Part shown: positions 6,109 through 15,100 of the stretch, one piece after another
Numbering within the stretch: position 1 is the stretch's first letter
Layout of the letters: every line of letters begins with the position of its first letter
Assembly (NCBI GenBank): GCA_031277235.1
Contig: JAITMT010000060.1
Location: 1-28,334, forward strand
DNA from: Tannerella sp.
Lineage (GTDB): Bacteria; Bacteroidota; Bacteroidia; Bacteroidales; Tannerellaceae
Length of the DNA: 28,334 nt
Direction of reading: 5' to 3'
Program-made: the position numbers and the translations under genes
The notes under the pieces: generated by a model
Seen by the model: the letters and a program-made list of their open reading frames with translations, nothing else
Told to the model about the DNA's origin: nothing
Databases searched by the model: none

Positions 6109-8526
6109 ATGAAAAAGATTTTTTCGGCGATGATTTGCCTGATAGTTTCCTGTTATGTGCAAAGTCAGGAAAAGGATGTTCGCATTACGCAACTTTTTAA
6201 TTTCGGTTGGGAATTTAAAGCCGAAGCCCCATCTGACTTCCCTAAAATGGAAGAACAAGTCCCCCCCGAGGGGGATTTAGGGGGCATTTGGATTGACCTC
6301 CCCCACGATTTCCAGATCGGGCAGCCCTGGGATGCGTCTGCCAAAAGCGCGCGCGGTTTCAAGCAGGACGGCGCGGGCTGGTATCGCAAGACTTTTCAGG
6401 CAAATTCGGCATGGAAAGGCAGACGTGTTTTGCTTGATTTTGAAGGAATTATGCTTTATGGCGACGCTTATCTGAACGGTACGAAAATCGGCGAAACCAA
6501 TTACGGTTATCTCGGTTTTGAAGCGGATATTACGCAATTGCTTCATTATGAGGGTGAAAACACAGTAACCGTTTATGCCTCGACGGTGGGTAATTCGCGC
6601 TGGTACACGGGCGGCGGGCTTTACCGGGATGTGTATCTGATTGTAAAAGACAGCATTGCGGTTGCTCGTGACGGCGTTTACATTACCACGCCCGAAATTT
6701 CGGAGCAGTCGGCTGAAATTGCCGTACAGGTCGAGGTGGAAGGAATGCGGGGCAAATCGGATGACATTTCGATCGTTGCACGGATATATTCACCTGATGG
6801 CAGGCAAGTTGGCGAAGCCGAAACCGCCGTTCCGCAAAAGCTCAAAAGCAGAACGGTTGAAGTGCCGCTCCCGAAAATAAATATCGCCAATCCGCAACTC
6901 TGGTCTTGCGAAACGCCGAATCTCTATTCCGTCGAAATCGTCCTGAAAAACAGGGAAGGCAAGGTTTTGGACAATGTTTCTGAAACTTTTGGCATCCGTA
7001 CCATCCTGTATTCCAAAGAGTTCGGTTTCAAACTGAACGGGAAAAAGATATTTCTCAAAGGCATTGCCAATCATCACGATTTGGGCGCGGTAGGCGTGGC
7101 GGCGCACGAATTTGCCATCGAGCGGATGTTCAAAAAACTGAAAGAATTTGGCTACAATCACGTCCGCTGTTCGCACAATCCGTATTCGAAATCATTTCTG
7201 AAACTGGCTGATAAATACGGTATTCTGATTACCGACGAACTCTACGATAAATGGAGCAACAAAGATTACTGGTCCGGCGTGGAGCGCGTGAAATGGACGG
7301 AAAGCGTGTTTCACGATCTTCCCGAATGGATAAAGCGTGACCGCAACCATCCGTCCGTCATCATGTGGAGTTTGGGAAACGAATTGCAGATGCGCGAAGA
7401 TTTGGCCGGTTTCCCTACAAATGACTGGGGGATAACGACTTACCGCATGTTGGATGTTCTGGTAAAACGCTATGACAATACGCGCCCCACGACTGTGGCA
7501 ATGTTTCCTGCCCGCGCCGGCGGAATGACGAAGGAAAATCCCGACTTCAACATAAAAATTATACCGCCCGAACTCGCTGCCGTTACCGAAATTTCGAGTT
7601 TCAATTACCGCTGGTTCAATTATCAGGACTATCTGAAACACGCGCCCGACATGATTATTTACCAGAGCGAAGCCACCACCAACGAGTTGGCGAGACCGTT
7701 TTTCGGCATGGACAGGGAGAAAATGATCGGGCTGGCATACTGGGGCGCCATCGAATACTGGGGCGAATCGCAGGGCTGGTCCCGCAAGGGCTGGAATTAT
7801 TCGTTTTTCAATCATGCGCTGGAGCCTTTTCCGCAGGCATATCTGATAAAAAGTATTTTCACGGACGAACCGGTTGTGCATATCGGCGTAGTGGACAAGC
7901 CGTCGGAAAGCCGCGAATGGAACGATCAAACCATTGGTACACTGAATGTTTCCGATCACTGGAACCGGGAGGCGGGGAAGAATTACGACATTTATACTTT
8001 CACCAATGCCGACGCGGTGGAACTGTTTGAAAATGGTCAATCGCTTGGTGTTCAGCAGAATGATACCGCACTTGAAAAGCGGAACATGATTCTCTGGAAA
8101 AACGTGCCTTACAAAGCCGGAAAACTGACCGCCGTCGCCCGCAAAAACGACAGGGAAGTCGCCCGCCACGAGATTGAAACTGCCGGAAAGCCCGTTGCCC
8201 TGAAAATCGAAACCGAAAACCCCGGCTGGAAAGCGGACGGAATGGACTTGCAGTACGTAAAAGTCTATGCGATAGATGCCAAAGGGCGTATTTGCAAAAA
8301 TTTTTCGGGTAAAGAATGCCGGTTCGACGTTTCCGGCGCGGCGAAATTGATAGCCGTTGATAACGGCAACCACGAGAGCGACGAACTTTTTGCCGGTAAC
8401 AAACGACTGCTACACAACGGTTTTGCCATGGCAATTCTCCGCAGCGCCCAAACCGTCGGCGAAGTGAAAGTCAAAGCATCGGTCGAAGGTTTGAAAAGCG
8501 CTGATATTAAATTGATTACAAAATAG
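6109..8526 (+). CDS. Glycoside hydrolase family 2 protein (beta-galactosidase type)
   Basis: This 805-residue secreted enzyme has a signal peptide (MKKIFSAMICLIVSCYVQSQ). An N-terminal sugar-binding jelly-roll contains LPHDF, SRWYTGGGLYRDVYL and YLNGTKIGETNYGYLGFEADI; an Ig-like domain follows, ending near FGIRTI. The TIM barrel contains FLKGIANHHDLGAVG and VRCSHNPYS. The predicted acid/base is Glu425 in MWSLGNE and the nucleophile Glu521 in IYQSEATTNE. A C-terminal domain (about 690-800) resembles the Ig-like tail domains of Bacteroides GH2 enzymes. Such enzymes cleave terminal beta-galactosides or beta-glucuronides; the exact substrate cannot be read here. Residues about 51-59 (VPPEGDLGG), in a variable loop before LPHDF, are encoded by a palindromic repeat. 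A promoter like that of GH42 lies upstream. It converges with the propeller gene, 8 nt away. Confidence 0.92.
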   Translation: MKKIFSAMICLIVSCYVQSQEKDVRITQLFNFGWEFKAEAPSDFPKMEEQVPPEGDLGGIWIDLPHDFQIGQPWDASAKSARGFKQDGAGWYRKTFQANSAWKGRRVLLDFEGIMLYGDAYLNGTKIGETNYGYLGFEADITQLLHYEGENTVTVYASTVGNSRWYTGGGLYRDVYLIVKDSIAVARDGVYITTPEISEQSAEIAVQVEVEGMRGKSDDISIVARIYSPDGRQVGEAETAVPQKLKSRTVEVPLPKINIANPQLWSCETPNLYSVEIVLKNREGKVLDNVSETFGIRTILYSKEFGFKLNGKKIFLKGIANHHDLGAVGVAAHEFAIERMFKKLKEFGYNHVRCSHNPYSKSFLKLADKYGILITDELYDKWSNKDYWSGVERVKWTESVFHDLPEWIKRDRNHPSVIMWSLGNELQMREDLAGFPTNDWGITTYRMLDVLVKRYDNTRPTTVAMFPARAGGMTKENPDFNIKIIPPELAAVTEISSFNYRWFNYQDYLKHAPDMIIYQSEATTNELARPFFGMDREKMIGLAYWGAIEYWGESQGWSRKGWNYSFFNHALEPFPQAYLIKSIFTDEPVVHIGVVDKPSESREWNDQTIGTLNVSDHWNREAGKNYDIYTFTNADAVELFENGQSLGVQQNDTALEKRNMILWKNVPYKAGKLTAVARKNDREVARHEIETAGKPVALKIETENPGWKADGMDLQYVKVYAIDAKGRICKNFSGKECRFDVSGAAKLIAVDNGNHESDELFAGNKRLLHNGFAMAILRSAQTVGEVKVKASVEGLKSADIKLITK
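6263..6285 (+). repeat. Palindromic repeat inserted in frame in the GH2 gene
   Basis: Seven C residues, GAG, then GGGGATTTAGGGGGC form a compact repeat of 23 bp. Similar 23-mers lie in the DUF4450 gene at 12673-12695 (19 of 23 matching) and 14638-14660 (20 of 23 matching). All three are on the coding strand and read in the same codon phase, giving PEGDLGG here, REGDLGG and PEMDLEG there. Confidence 0.75.
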
Positions 8527-8534
8527 AAAATAAC

Positions 8535-9770
8535 TTATTGCTTTTTCAATTTCATCAAAACAATAATCGGGTCGTCCATGGCGGTAACTTTTCCCAAACC
8601 CTCCACCAACATTTCTTCATCTATCTCATCGCCAAAATATTGAGCGGGATTTACGACTTCAACCAGATAGTCCTCAAACCACACTTCTTGAGCGTAAGAA
8701 CGGCCAAGATTGAGGTAAACCCGTTCGGGAAAACTCGACAGGTCATTTTTGATGTATTGCACGTGATAGGTTTTCCCACTCTGTTTCAACTCGATGTAGA
8801 GGCGCGAATCTTCATCTCCATAAAATCCCAATTCTCTGACCTTTTGCTTGAAATAGTATGAAAACGACAGGATATCGGAATTGTTGACGTTCAGTATGGG
8901 AAAAGTCGCCTTATGGGTTGTTCCTTTGATGTAATCCATCTGTTCTTGCGTTGATTTCATTCCGATGTCATTATTCATGCCGTATTTTCCGAAATCAACC
9001 GTAAAAACGGGAAACGCCTCCCTGCCTTTCAACCGGTAAAACGTATTGTCGAACATGATGGATGCAAACAACTCGCCCTTATCATTTTGCGTAAAAGCCT
9101 CGTTATTTACACCGTAATAAACTGCCGAACGGTTGGCTTTTCCTGTTTCAATGTTTTTGTCAAACAGTGTCGTTATGTGATTGGCGCTGTCAACAACCAG
9201 TATCTGCGCATTGGTATTTTTGCCATTCACCTGATTATCAATCTGATCTGTTGCAAAATAATACAGACCGCCATTTTGTTTGCACGCATCAATAAACAAC
9301 AGTGGGAAAGGCGATGATTCTATCAGGTTAAAAGAAATATTGGAGTATTTCAATATTTTATCCCCCCAATTGTCAATAATACTGACATATTCCTCCTCTT
9401 CGTCTATAAAGGCAAATCCTATCAGTAAATAATCGCCCGGACCCTGACCTTGCTTATTCAATTTGGCAACAAATTTTCCTTCCCTGTCAAAAACAAACAG
9501 TATTTTTTGCTGTATATCAGTAACATAGATATATTTTTTCTTGATAATGATTCGTAAATGATCTCCTATTACATCGTCACCTTCCGTTTGAAGTTTGATG
9601 AGTTTAACGGAATCCGCGATTTCCGACAGAGGTACAAATTCCTTGGCGTCGTGCGGATTAATACGTATCGTTCCGGCATCGCTCGGGGCGGTTTTCTTCC
9701 CGCATCCCCACAAAAGCGCCGCCACCAGGATAAGCAGGGTGATTTTTGAATAATTGATTGTTGATTTCAT
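8535..9770 (-). CDS. 6-bladed beta-propeller lipoprotein
   Basis: This 411-residue lipoprotein has a hydrophobic N-terminus and a lipobox LLWGC (Cys23), so it is anchored to a membrane, most likely the outer membrane. Blade-like motifs follow: YIYVTDIQQKILFVFDREGKFVAKLNKQGQGPGDY and later repeats such as YVSIIDNWGDKILKYS. The pattern of a strand, a short IYV.D segment and a GKF....GQGPGE-like turn is that of the Bacteroidetes 6-bladed beta-propeller family related to BF3164-type lipoproteins. No enzymatic motif is visible and the ligand is unknown. It lies between GH2 and GH42 but on the opposite strand, so it is not in their transcripts. No clear -7 box was found upstream. Confidence 0.85.
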   Translation of the reverse strand: MKSTINYSKITLLILVAALLWGCGKKTAPSDAGTIRINPHDAKEFVPLSEIADSVKLIKLQTEGDDVIGDHLRIIIKKKYIYVTDIQQKILFVFDREGKFVAKLNKQGQGPGDYLLIGFAFIDEEEEYVSIIDNWGDKILKYSNISFNLIESSPFPLLFIDACKQNGGLYYFATDQIDNQVNGKNTNAQILVVDSANHITTLFDKNIETGKANRSAVYYGVNNEAFTQNDKGELFASIMFDNTFYRLKGREAFPVFTVDFGKYGMNNDIGMKSTQEQMDYIKGTTHKATFPILNVNNSDILSFSYYFKQKVRELGFYGDEDSRLYIELKQSGKTYHVQYIKNDLSSFPERVYLNLGRSYAQEVWFEDYLVEVVNPAQYFGDEIDEEMLVEGLGKVTAMDDPIIVLMKLKKQ

Positions 9771-9850
9771 GCGTATTTATCTTTTAATGAATACTTTAAT
9801 GTTATACCTGAATTTGATAATCCGTCAGGATTGTATCGCCCGGTAGAAAA

Positions 9851-9942
9851 CAACCCCTCCCCAACCCTCCCCAAAGGGGAGGGAGTCCCCCTCCTTCGGA
9901 GGGGTTAGGGGAGGCTTTAGCGACGCATCCCTGACAGGATGC
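9851..9942 (-). repeat. GC-rich palindrome (block A, copy 3) plus GCATCC...GGATGC palindrome
   Basis: Between the divergent propeller and GH42 genes, the minus strand of 9851-9916 reads AAAGCCTCCCCTAACCCCTC and continues as the block-A palindrome of the composite repeats, but without the flanking heptad and AT-rich arrays. Directly next to it is an unrelated palindrome, GCATCCCTGACAGGATGC (9925-9942), with a 6-bp stem. The region could form strong hairpins in the propeller leader. It sits well upstream of the GH42 promoter. Confidence 0.8.
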
Positions 9943-10015
9943 AAAAACGGTCTCGGGTATAAATTTTTTATATAAAACGTACAAAAAGTTTTTTTATTGC
10001 GTTTTGTCTGCGCAT

Positions 10016-10047
10016 GTTGTTTAATTTCCAAAATTTAACGACCTTTG
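10016..10047 (+). promoter_or_regulatory. Probable promoter of the GH42-DUF4450 operon
   Basis: GTTG (10016-10019), then 20 nt, then GACCTTTG (10040-10047). The spacing and -7 sequence are the same as for the GH2 promoter, and the two share the exact 12-mer ACGACCTTTGCC. The GH42 ATG is 25 nt downstream. Confidence 0.5.
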
Positions 10048-10071
10048 CCCCTCCATAAAATAAAAAACAGG

Positions 10072-12150
10072 ATGAATGCAACAAAAATTCTAAATTTCGG
10101 AAAAGCAGCCGGTTTAATTCTTGGCTTTTTCTTCTCTGTCTCTCAACATCTTACAGCGCAATATCGGTTTGACAATGTGCTGTACGGAGCGGCGTACTAT
10201 CACGAATACATGCCGGAAGAACGGCTTGACGAAGACATTCGTTTGATGCGCGAGGCGGGCTTGTCGGTGGTGCGCGTGGGCGAAAGCACCTGGTCGGTTT
10301 TTGAGCCCCAGGAAGGCGTTTTTGAATTTGCGTGGATGGACAGAATCCTCGATAAAATGCACGCGGCAGGCATCAAAGTCATTCTCGGAACGCCAACCTA
10401 TTCCATTCCCGCGTGGATGGCGCACAAATATCCCGAAGTGCTTGCCGAACACGCGAGAGGCAGCAGGGAATACTACGGAATCCGCCAGAACATGGATATT
10501 ACCAACCCGAAATACCGCTTTTTCTCCGAACGCATCATCCGAAAAATGCTCGAACATTTTGCACAGCATCCCGCTATTATCGGCTATCAGGTTGATAATG
10601 AAGTTGAAGCACGTGGAATTAACAATCATGATTATTTTCTGGGTTTTGTTGATTTTGTAAAAAAACGTTTCGACGGCGATTTGACAAAACTGAACCGCGA
10701 ATGGGGCTTGAATTATTGGGGCATGAATATCAATTCGTGGGAGGAATTTTATTCCCGCGACGGCGTTACAAATCCCTCATACAAAGTGGAATGGGAACGT
10801 TACAACCGTTTCCGTCTGGAAGAATTTTTGAACTGGCAGGTAGATATCGTCAATGAATACAAACGCAAGGATCAGTTTGTTACTCACTGTTTTATGCCTG
10901 CTTTTCACAACATTGACCAGGTGGAAAGTTTCCGGCAAATGCAGTTTCCCGCAATCAATATCTATCACGCCGTTCAGGATGGTCAGAACGGTCAGTGGAT
11001 TGCGTATTCGGGTGATTTTATGCGCACGGTATCAGGCAATTATCTGATAACCGAAACCAACGCGCAAGCCACCGGCTGGGACGCCCGCGGGCAGTATCCG
11101 CCTTACGACGGACAGTTGCGGCAAAACGTGTACGCCCATCTGGCTTCGGGCGCAAACATGGTGGAATACTGGCACTGGCACACGCTGCATTACGGTCAGG
11201 AAACCTATTGGCGCGGCGTTCTGGGGCAGGATTTGCAGCCCAACCGCATTTATCGCGAGTTTCAGGCGACGGCAAGGGAATTGCAACATACGGGCAAAAA
11301 TCTGTTGAATTTGAAAAAGGAAAATCGCGTCGCCATTCTTTACAGCCACGATTCGTATCACGCGCTCAATTTTATGCCCTACTCGCGTCGCGACAACTAT
11401 CCTGTCGGTCTGATACACAATGCGTTGTATCTTCAAAATATTGAGACTGATATTATTCCCTGCGACAAAATGACCGATTTTTCACAATATAAAATGCTTG
11501 TGATTCCGCCGCTGTATGTGGCAGCCGACAGTTTGCTGGAAAAAATTGACGCTTTTGTGAAAAACGGCGGACACGTTGTCATGTTTTTCAAAAGCGGCTA
11601 TACCAATGAATACAACGCCGTTCGCGCCACGCTGGCGCCCGGCATTTTGCGCCGCGCCTGCGGATTTTATTATCAGGAATATTCCACCATTCCCGATTTA
11701 CCGCTGAAAGACAATGCTTTCGGCTTGAAAGGCAATCAGATCGGCGACTGGTACGAGTTTTTGATTCCCGAAACGGCAACGCCGCTCGCCTACGCCGAAC
11801 ATCCGTTTTTCGGGAAATTTCCCTGCATCACCGAAAACCGCTACGGCAAAGGCAAATTGACCTATATCGGCGCTTATCCATCGCAGGAATTGCTGGAGAA
11901 AATCGTTCTCAAAACTGCCGGAGAAGCAGGCGTTTACACCGCGCAAAACGATTTCCGTTTCCCCATCATTTTTCGCTCAGGGACTAACGAACAAGGTAAA
12001 ACGTTGCATTACATTTTCAATTTTTCAGCGGAAAATCAGAAAATTGCATATCCCTTCGCCGAAGGAACGGAGTTGCTTTCGGGAGATAAAGTTGCTAATA
12101 ACAAGCAACTTATGCTTAAAGCCTGGGATGTGAAGATTATAGAGGAATAA
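10072..12150 (+). CDS. Glycoside hydrolase family 42 beta-galactosidase, secreted
   Basis: The 692-residue protein has a signal peptide ending near SQHLTAQ. It then shows the GH42 signature YGAAYYHEYMPEERLDEDIRLM, followed by LSVVRVGESTWSVFEPQEG. The TIM barrel carries the acid/base Glu177 in YQVDNEVEA and the nucleophile Glu328 in LITETNAQ, with EYWHWHTLHYGQETYWRGVLG after it. A flavodoxin-like trimerisation domain follows (VAILYSHDSYHALNFMP; YKMLVIPPLYVAADSLL) and then a small beta domain at the C-terminus. GH42 enzymes cleave beta-1,4 or beta-1,6-linked galactose. ATG at 10072 was preferred to an upstream TTG that falls inside the promoter. It is 8 nt ahead of the DUF4450 gene, so the two are almost certainly co-transcribed. 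Being exported is a Bacteroidetes trait of this family. Confidence 0.93.
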   Translation: MNATKILNFGKAAGLILGFFFSVSQHLTAQYRFDNVLYGAAYYHEYMPEERLDEDIRLMREAGLSVVRVGESTWSVFEPQEGVFEFAWMDRILDKMHAAGIKVILGTPTYSIPAWMAHKYPEVLAEHARGSREYYGIRQNMDITNPKYRFFSERIIRKMLEHFAQHPAIIGYQVDNEVEARGINNHDYFLGFVDFVKKRFDGDLTKLNREWGLNYWGMNINSWEEFYSRDGVTNPSYKVEWERYNRFRLEEFLNWQVDIVNEYKRKDQFVTHCFMPAFHNIDQVESFRQMQFPAINIYHAVQDGQNGQWIAYSGDFMRTVSGNYLITETNAQATGWDARGQYPPYDGQLRQNVYAHLASGANMVEYWHWHTLHYGQETYWRGVLGQDLQPNRIYREFQATARELQHTGKNLLNLKKENRVAILYSHDSYHALNFMPYSRRDNYPVGLIHNALYLQNIETDIIPCDKMTDFSQYKMLVIPPLYVAADSLLEKIDAFVKNGGHVVMFFKSGYTNEYNAVRATLAPGILRRACGFYYQEYSTIPDLPLKDNAFGLKGNQIGDWYEFLIPETATPLAYAEHPFFGKFPCITENRYGKGKLTYIGAYPSQELLEKIVLKTAGEAGVYTAQNDFRFPIIFRSGTNEQGKTLHYIFNFSAENQKIAYPFAEGTELLSGDKVANNKQLMLKAWDVKIIEE

Positions 12151-12158
12151 AATCTTTC

Positions 12159-15100
12159 ATGATATACAAACATCTAATAATCAATGCTTTTCTGATTGTC
12201 AATTGCCAATTATCCATTGTCAATTCTTTTGCCCAAACAAAGAAAGTCGGCGATTACATCGAAAATATGTCGTACAACGAAATGGAAACGCGCCGAGCCG
12301 GCGCTCCGCGACCGTTGCAGTATCGCCCCGAAGGCGACGGTTTCGTGTCGGTGAACGGCAAAAACCGCTTTACACGTGCCTTGTACGGCTCTCACACGCT
12401 TTTCCGGATCGAGACAAGCGACAGACCCGTGTTCGGCATTTACAACAAAACTCAAAACAGGCATATCGCGTTCAAACTGAAAACGGGCGACGGGATTGTT
12501 GCGCTGGATTCTACAGAATATTGCCGATCAATTTATATACCGGGAAAAAGGGATTATGAATTGCGAATTGCAAACTGCGAATTACGGGTATCTGTGCAGG
12601 CGTTTTATGATAAGGAAGGCGCGATTTGGAAATTTAGCAGCCCGACTCTCCCCTCAGGGGATGGAGAAAGTTCCCGCGAAGGAGATTTAGGGGGTTTGTC
12701 GCTTATTTGCCAAATTTCCGAAATCACAAACGACAAATTACAGCGCAACGGCGATATGGGTGCAGACCCGCCCGATGCTTTCGATGCGCCCACCAACCCT
12801 CAACAACTGAAAACGTTTGAAATTGATTTGAAACAGGGCGAAGAAGTATATGTCGCCTTTGAAAATTCCGAACTTTTCCGGGTCGAAAATGCAGCGGGCG
12901 AGAAACTTTACAACGACGCCGAGACTGCCCGTTTCAAAATAGCCAATACACTAAAAATCAATACGCCCGATCCCTATATCAATACGCTGGGCGGAGTGAT
13001 TTCGACGGCAGCCGACGGCATTTGGGATGGCGAAGTGTGGCTGCACGGCGCTATCGGCTGGAGAATGCCGCTACCCGGCTGGCGAGCCGCTTATACGGGC
13101 GATTTTCTCGGCTGGCACGATCGCGCACGCATTCATTTTGACAATTATGCCGCTTCGCAAGTTGTTGATATAGAACCTGTTTTGCCACAACCGCAACAGG
13201 ACAGCACGCTCCATCTTGCCCGCGCCGCCAAAAAATGGGGTACTCCGATGTACAGCAACGGCTACATTTGCCGTAATCCGCGCAATAACAGGCAGATGCA
13301 TCATTACGACATGAATCAGGCGTATATGGACGAACTGTTGTGGCACTTGCAATGGACGGGTGATTTGGACTATGCCCGCCAAATTTTTTCCGTCATCAAA
13401 CTCAGTCTGGAATGGGAAAAGCGCAACTGGGACCCTGACGGCGACGGACTTTACGAGGCGTACGCTTCGACTTGGGCTTCCGACGCACTGATGTATAACA
13501 GCGGCGGCACGACAACAGGCTCCGCGTATAATTACAGGGCAAATAAAATCGCTGCCGAAATTGCCGGATTGATTGGTGAAAATCCTGCGCCTTACCGGAC
13601 AGAAGCGGAAAAAATTTTCAACGCCGTAAATGAAAAACTGTGGCTCAAAGACAGGGGATGGTGGGCTGAATATGTGGATTTTATGGGTAATAAAATGATT
13701 CATCCCCACGCCACGATTGCCTCTATTTATACGGCGATTGATTCGGAAATCGGCGACATTTTTCAGGATTATCAGGCGACGCGCTACATTGATGAACATA
13801 TTCCGCATATTCGCATAGAAGCCACCTCTAACTCCCCCTCGGGGGAAAAACTCCCTCCTCCTTGGGGAGGGTTGGAGAATGGGCTGGACTTTTTCACCAT
13901 TTCTACCTCCTCGTGGCTGCCTTACGCCTGGAGTTTGAATAACGTTGCACACGCCGAAGTGGGACATACCGCGCTGGCTTACTGGCTTGCCGGACGCCCG
14001 GACGAGGCATTTAACCTGTTCAAAAGCACGGTGTTGGATGGGATGTATCTCGGCAATTCACCCGGAAACGTGGGGCAGACAAGTTACTACGACGCGGCGC
14101 GCGGCGAGTGTTACCGCGATTTCGGCGACCCGGTCGGCGTGTATTCCCGCGCTGTGGTGCAGGGACTTTTCGGCATTACGCCCGATGCGTTGCACGGAAA
14201 GGTCGTTATCCGTCCGGGCTTCCCGAAAGATTGGGATTTTGCTGAAATTCAGCATGTTGACCTGGATTACAGATTTGAACGGAAAGGTATGGAAGAATCT
14301 TATTTGATTAAAAACAAGTTTTGGGAAAACAGTGATTTCATATTGGAAATTCCTGTCCGTTTTTCGAATGTGAAATCATTGAAAATCAATGGAAAATCCG
14401 TAAAATGGACGGCGGTTGAAAGCGTCGGTTTTCCCAAAATCAAAATTGACTGCGGAAAATCAGACAAATTTGAGGTAAAAATAACATATTCCGGCAAGCC
14501 CATAACTCCGAAAGATAACTCCATACAGGCAAATTCCGAAGGATTTGTACAGCGCGAGGAGGGAAAAATGCGGTGGTGGCAACCCGTTGAACACGAAAAA
14601 AGCACACAAGTTACAAACCTTTACGAATCAAAAAATTCCCCCGAGATGGATTTAGAGGGCTCTCGATTTGAAACCGTCAATATTGACAATACACTGAATG
14701 CCAGCGTTACCGATATTTTCAAGAACGAATATTTGTCTCCACGTTCTCCTTACACGACGATGCAAACGCCGACGCAGGGAGTAGGCGAGTGGTGTCATCC
14801 GCTGCTTACTTGCGAAATTGTGGATTCGGGATTTCGTGCGGCAGTGAAAAATGAAGTGTTTGAAACGCCTTTCGGTGTGCCGTTCCGTATTCCCGACGGC
14901 AGAAATAACATCGCTTTCACCACACTTTGGGACAATTATCCCGATTCCCTTTCAGTGGCGCTGGGTGGAAAAGCAAAGCGTGCCTATTTGCTGATGGCTG
15001 GCACGACCAATGCAATGCAATATGGCGTAACTAACGGAACAGTAACAGTTTATTACATGGACGGAACCCGGTCGGAACTTGTTTTGACCAATCCCGAAAC

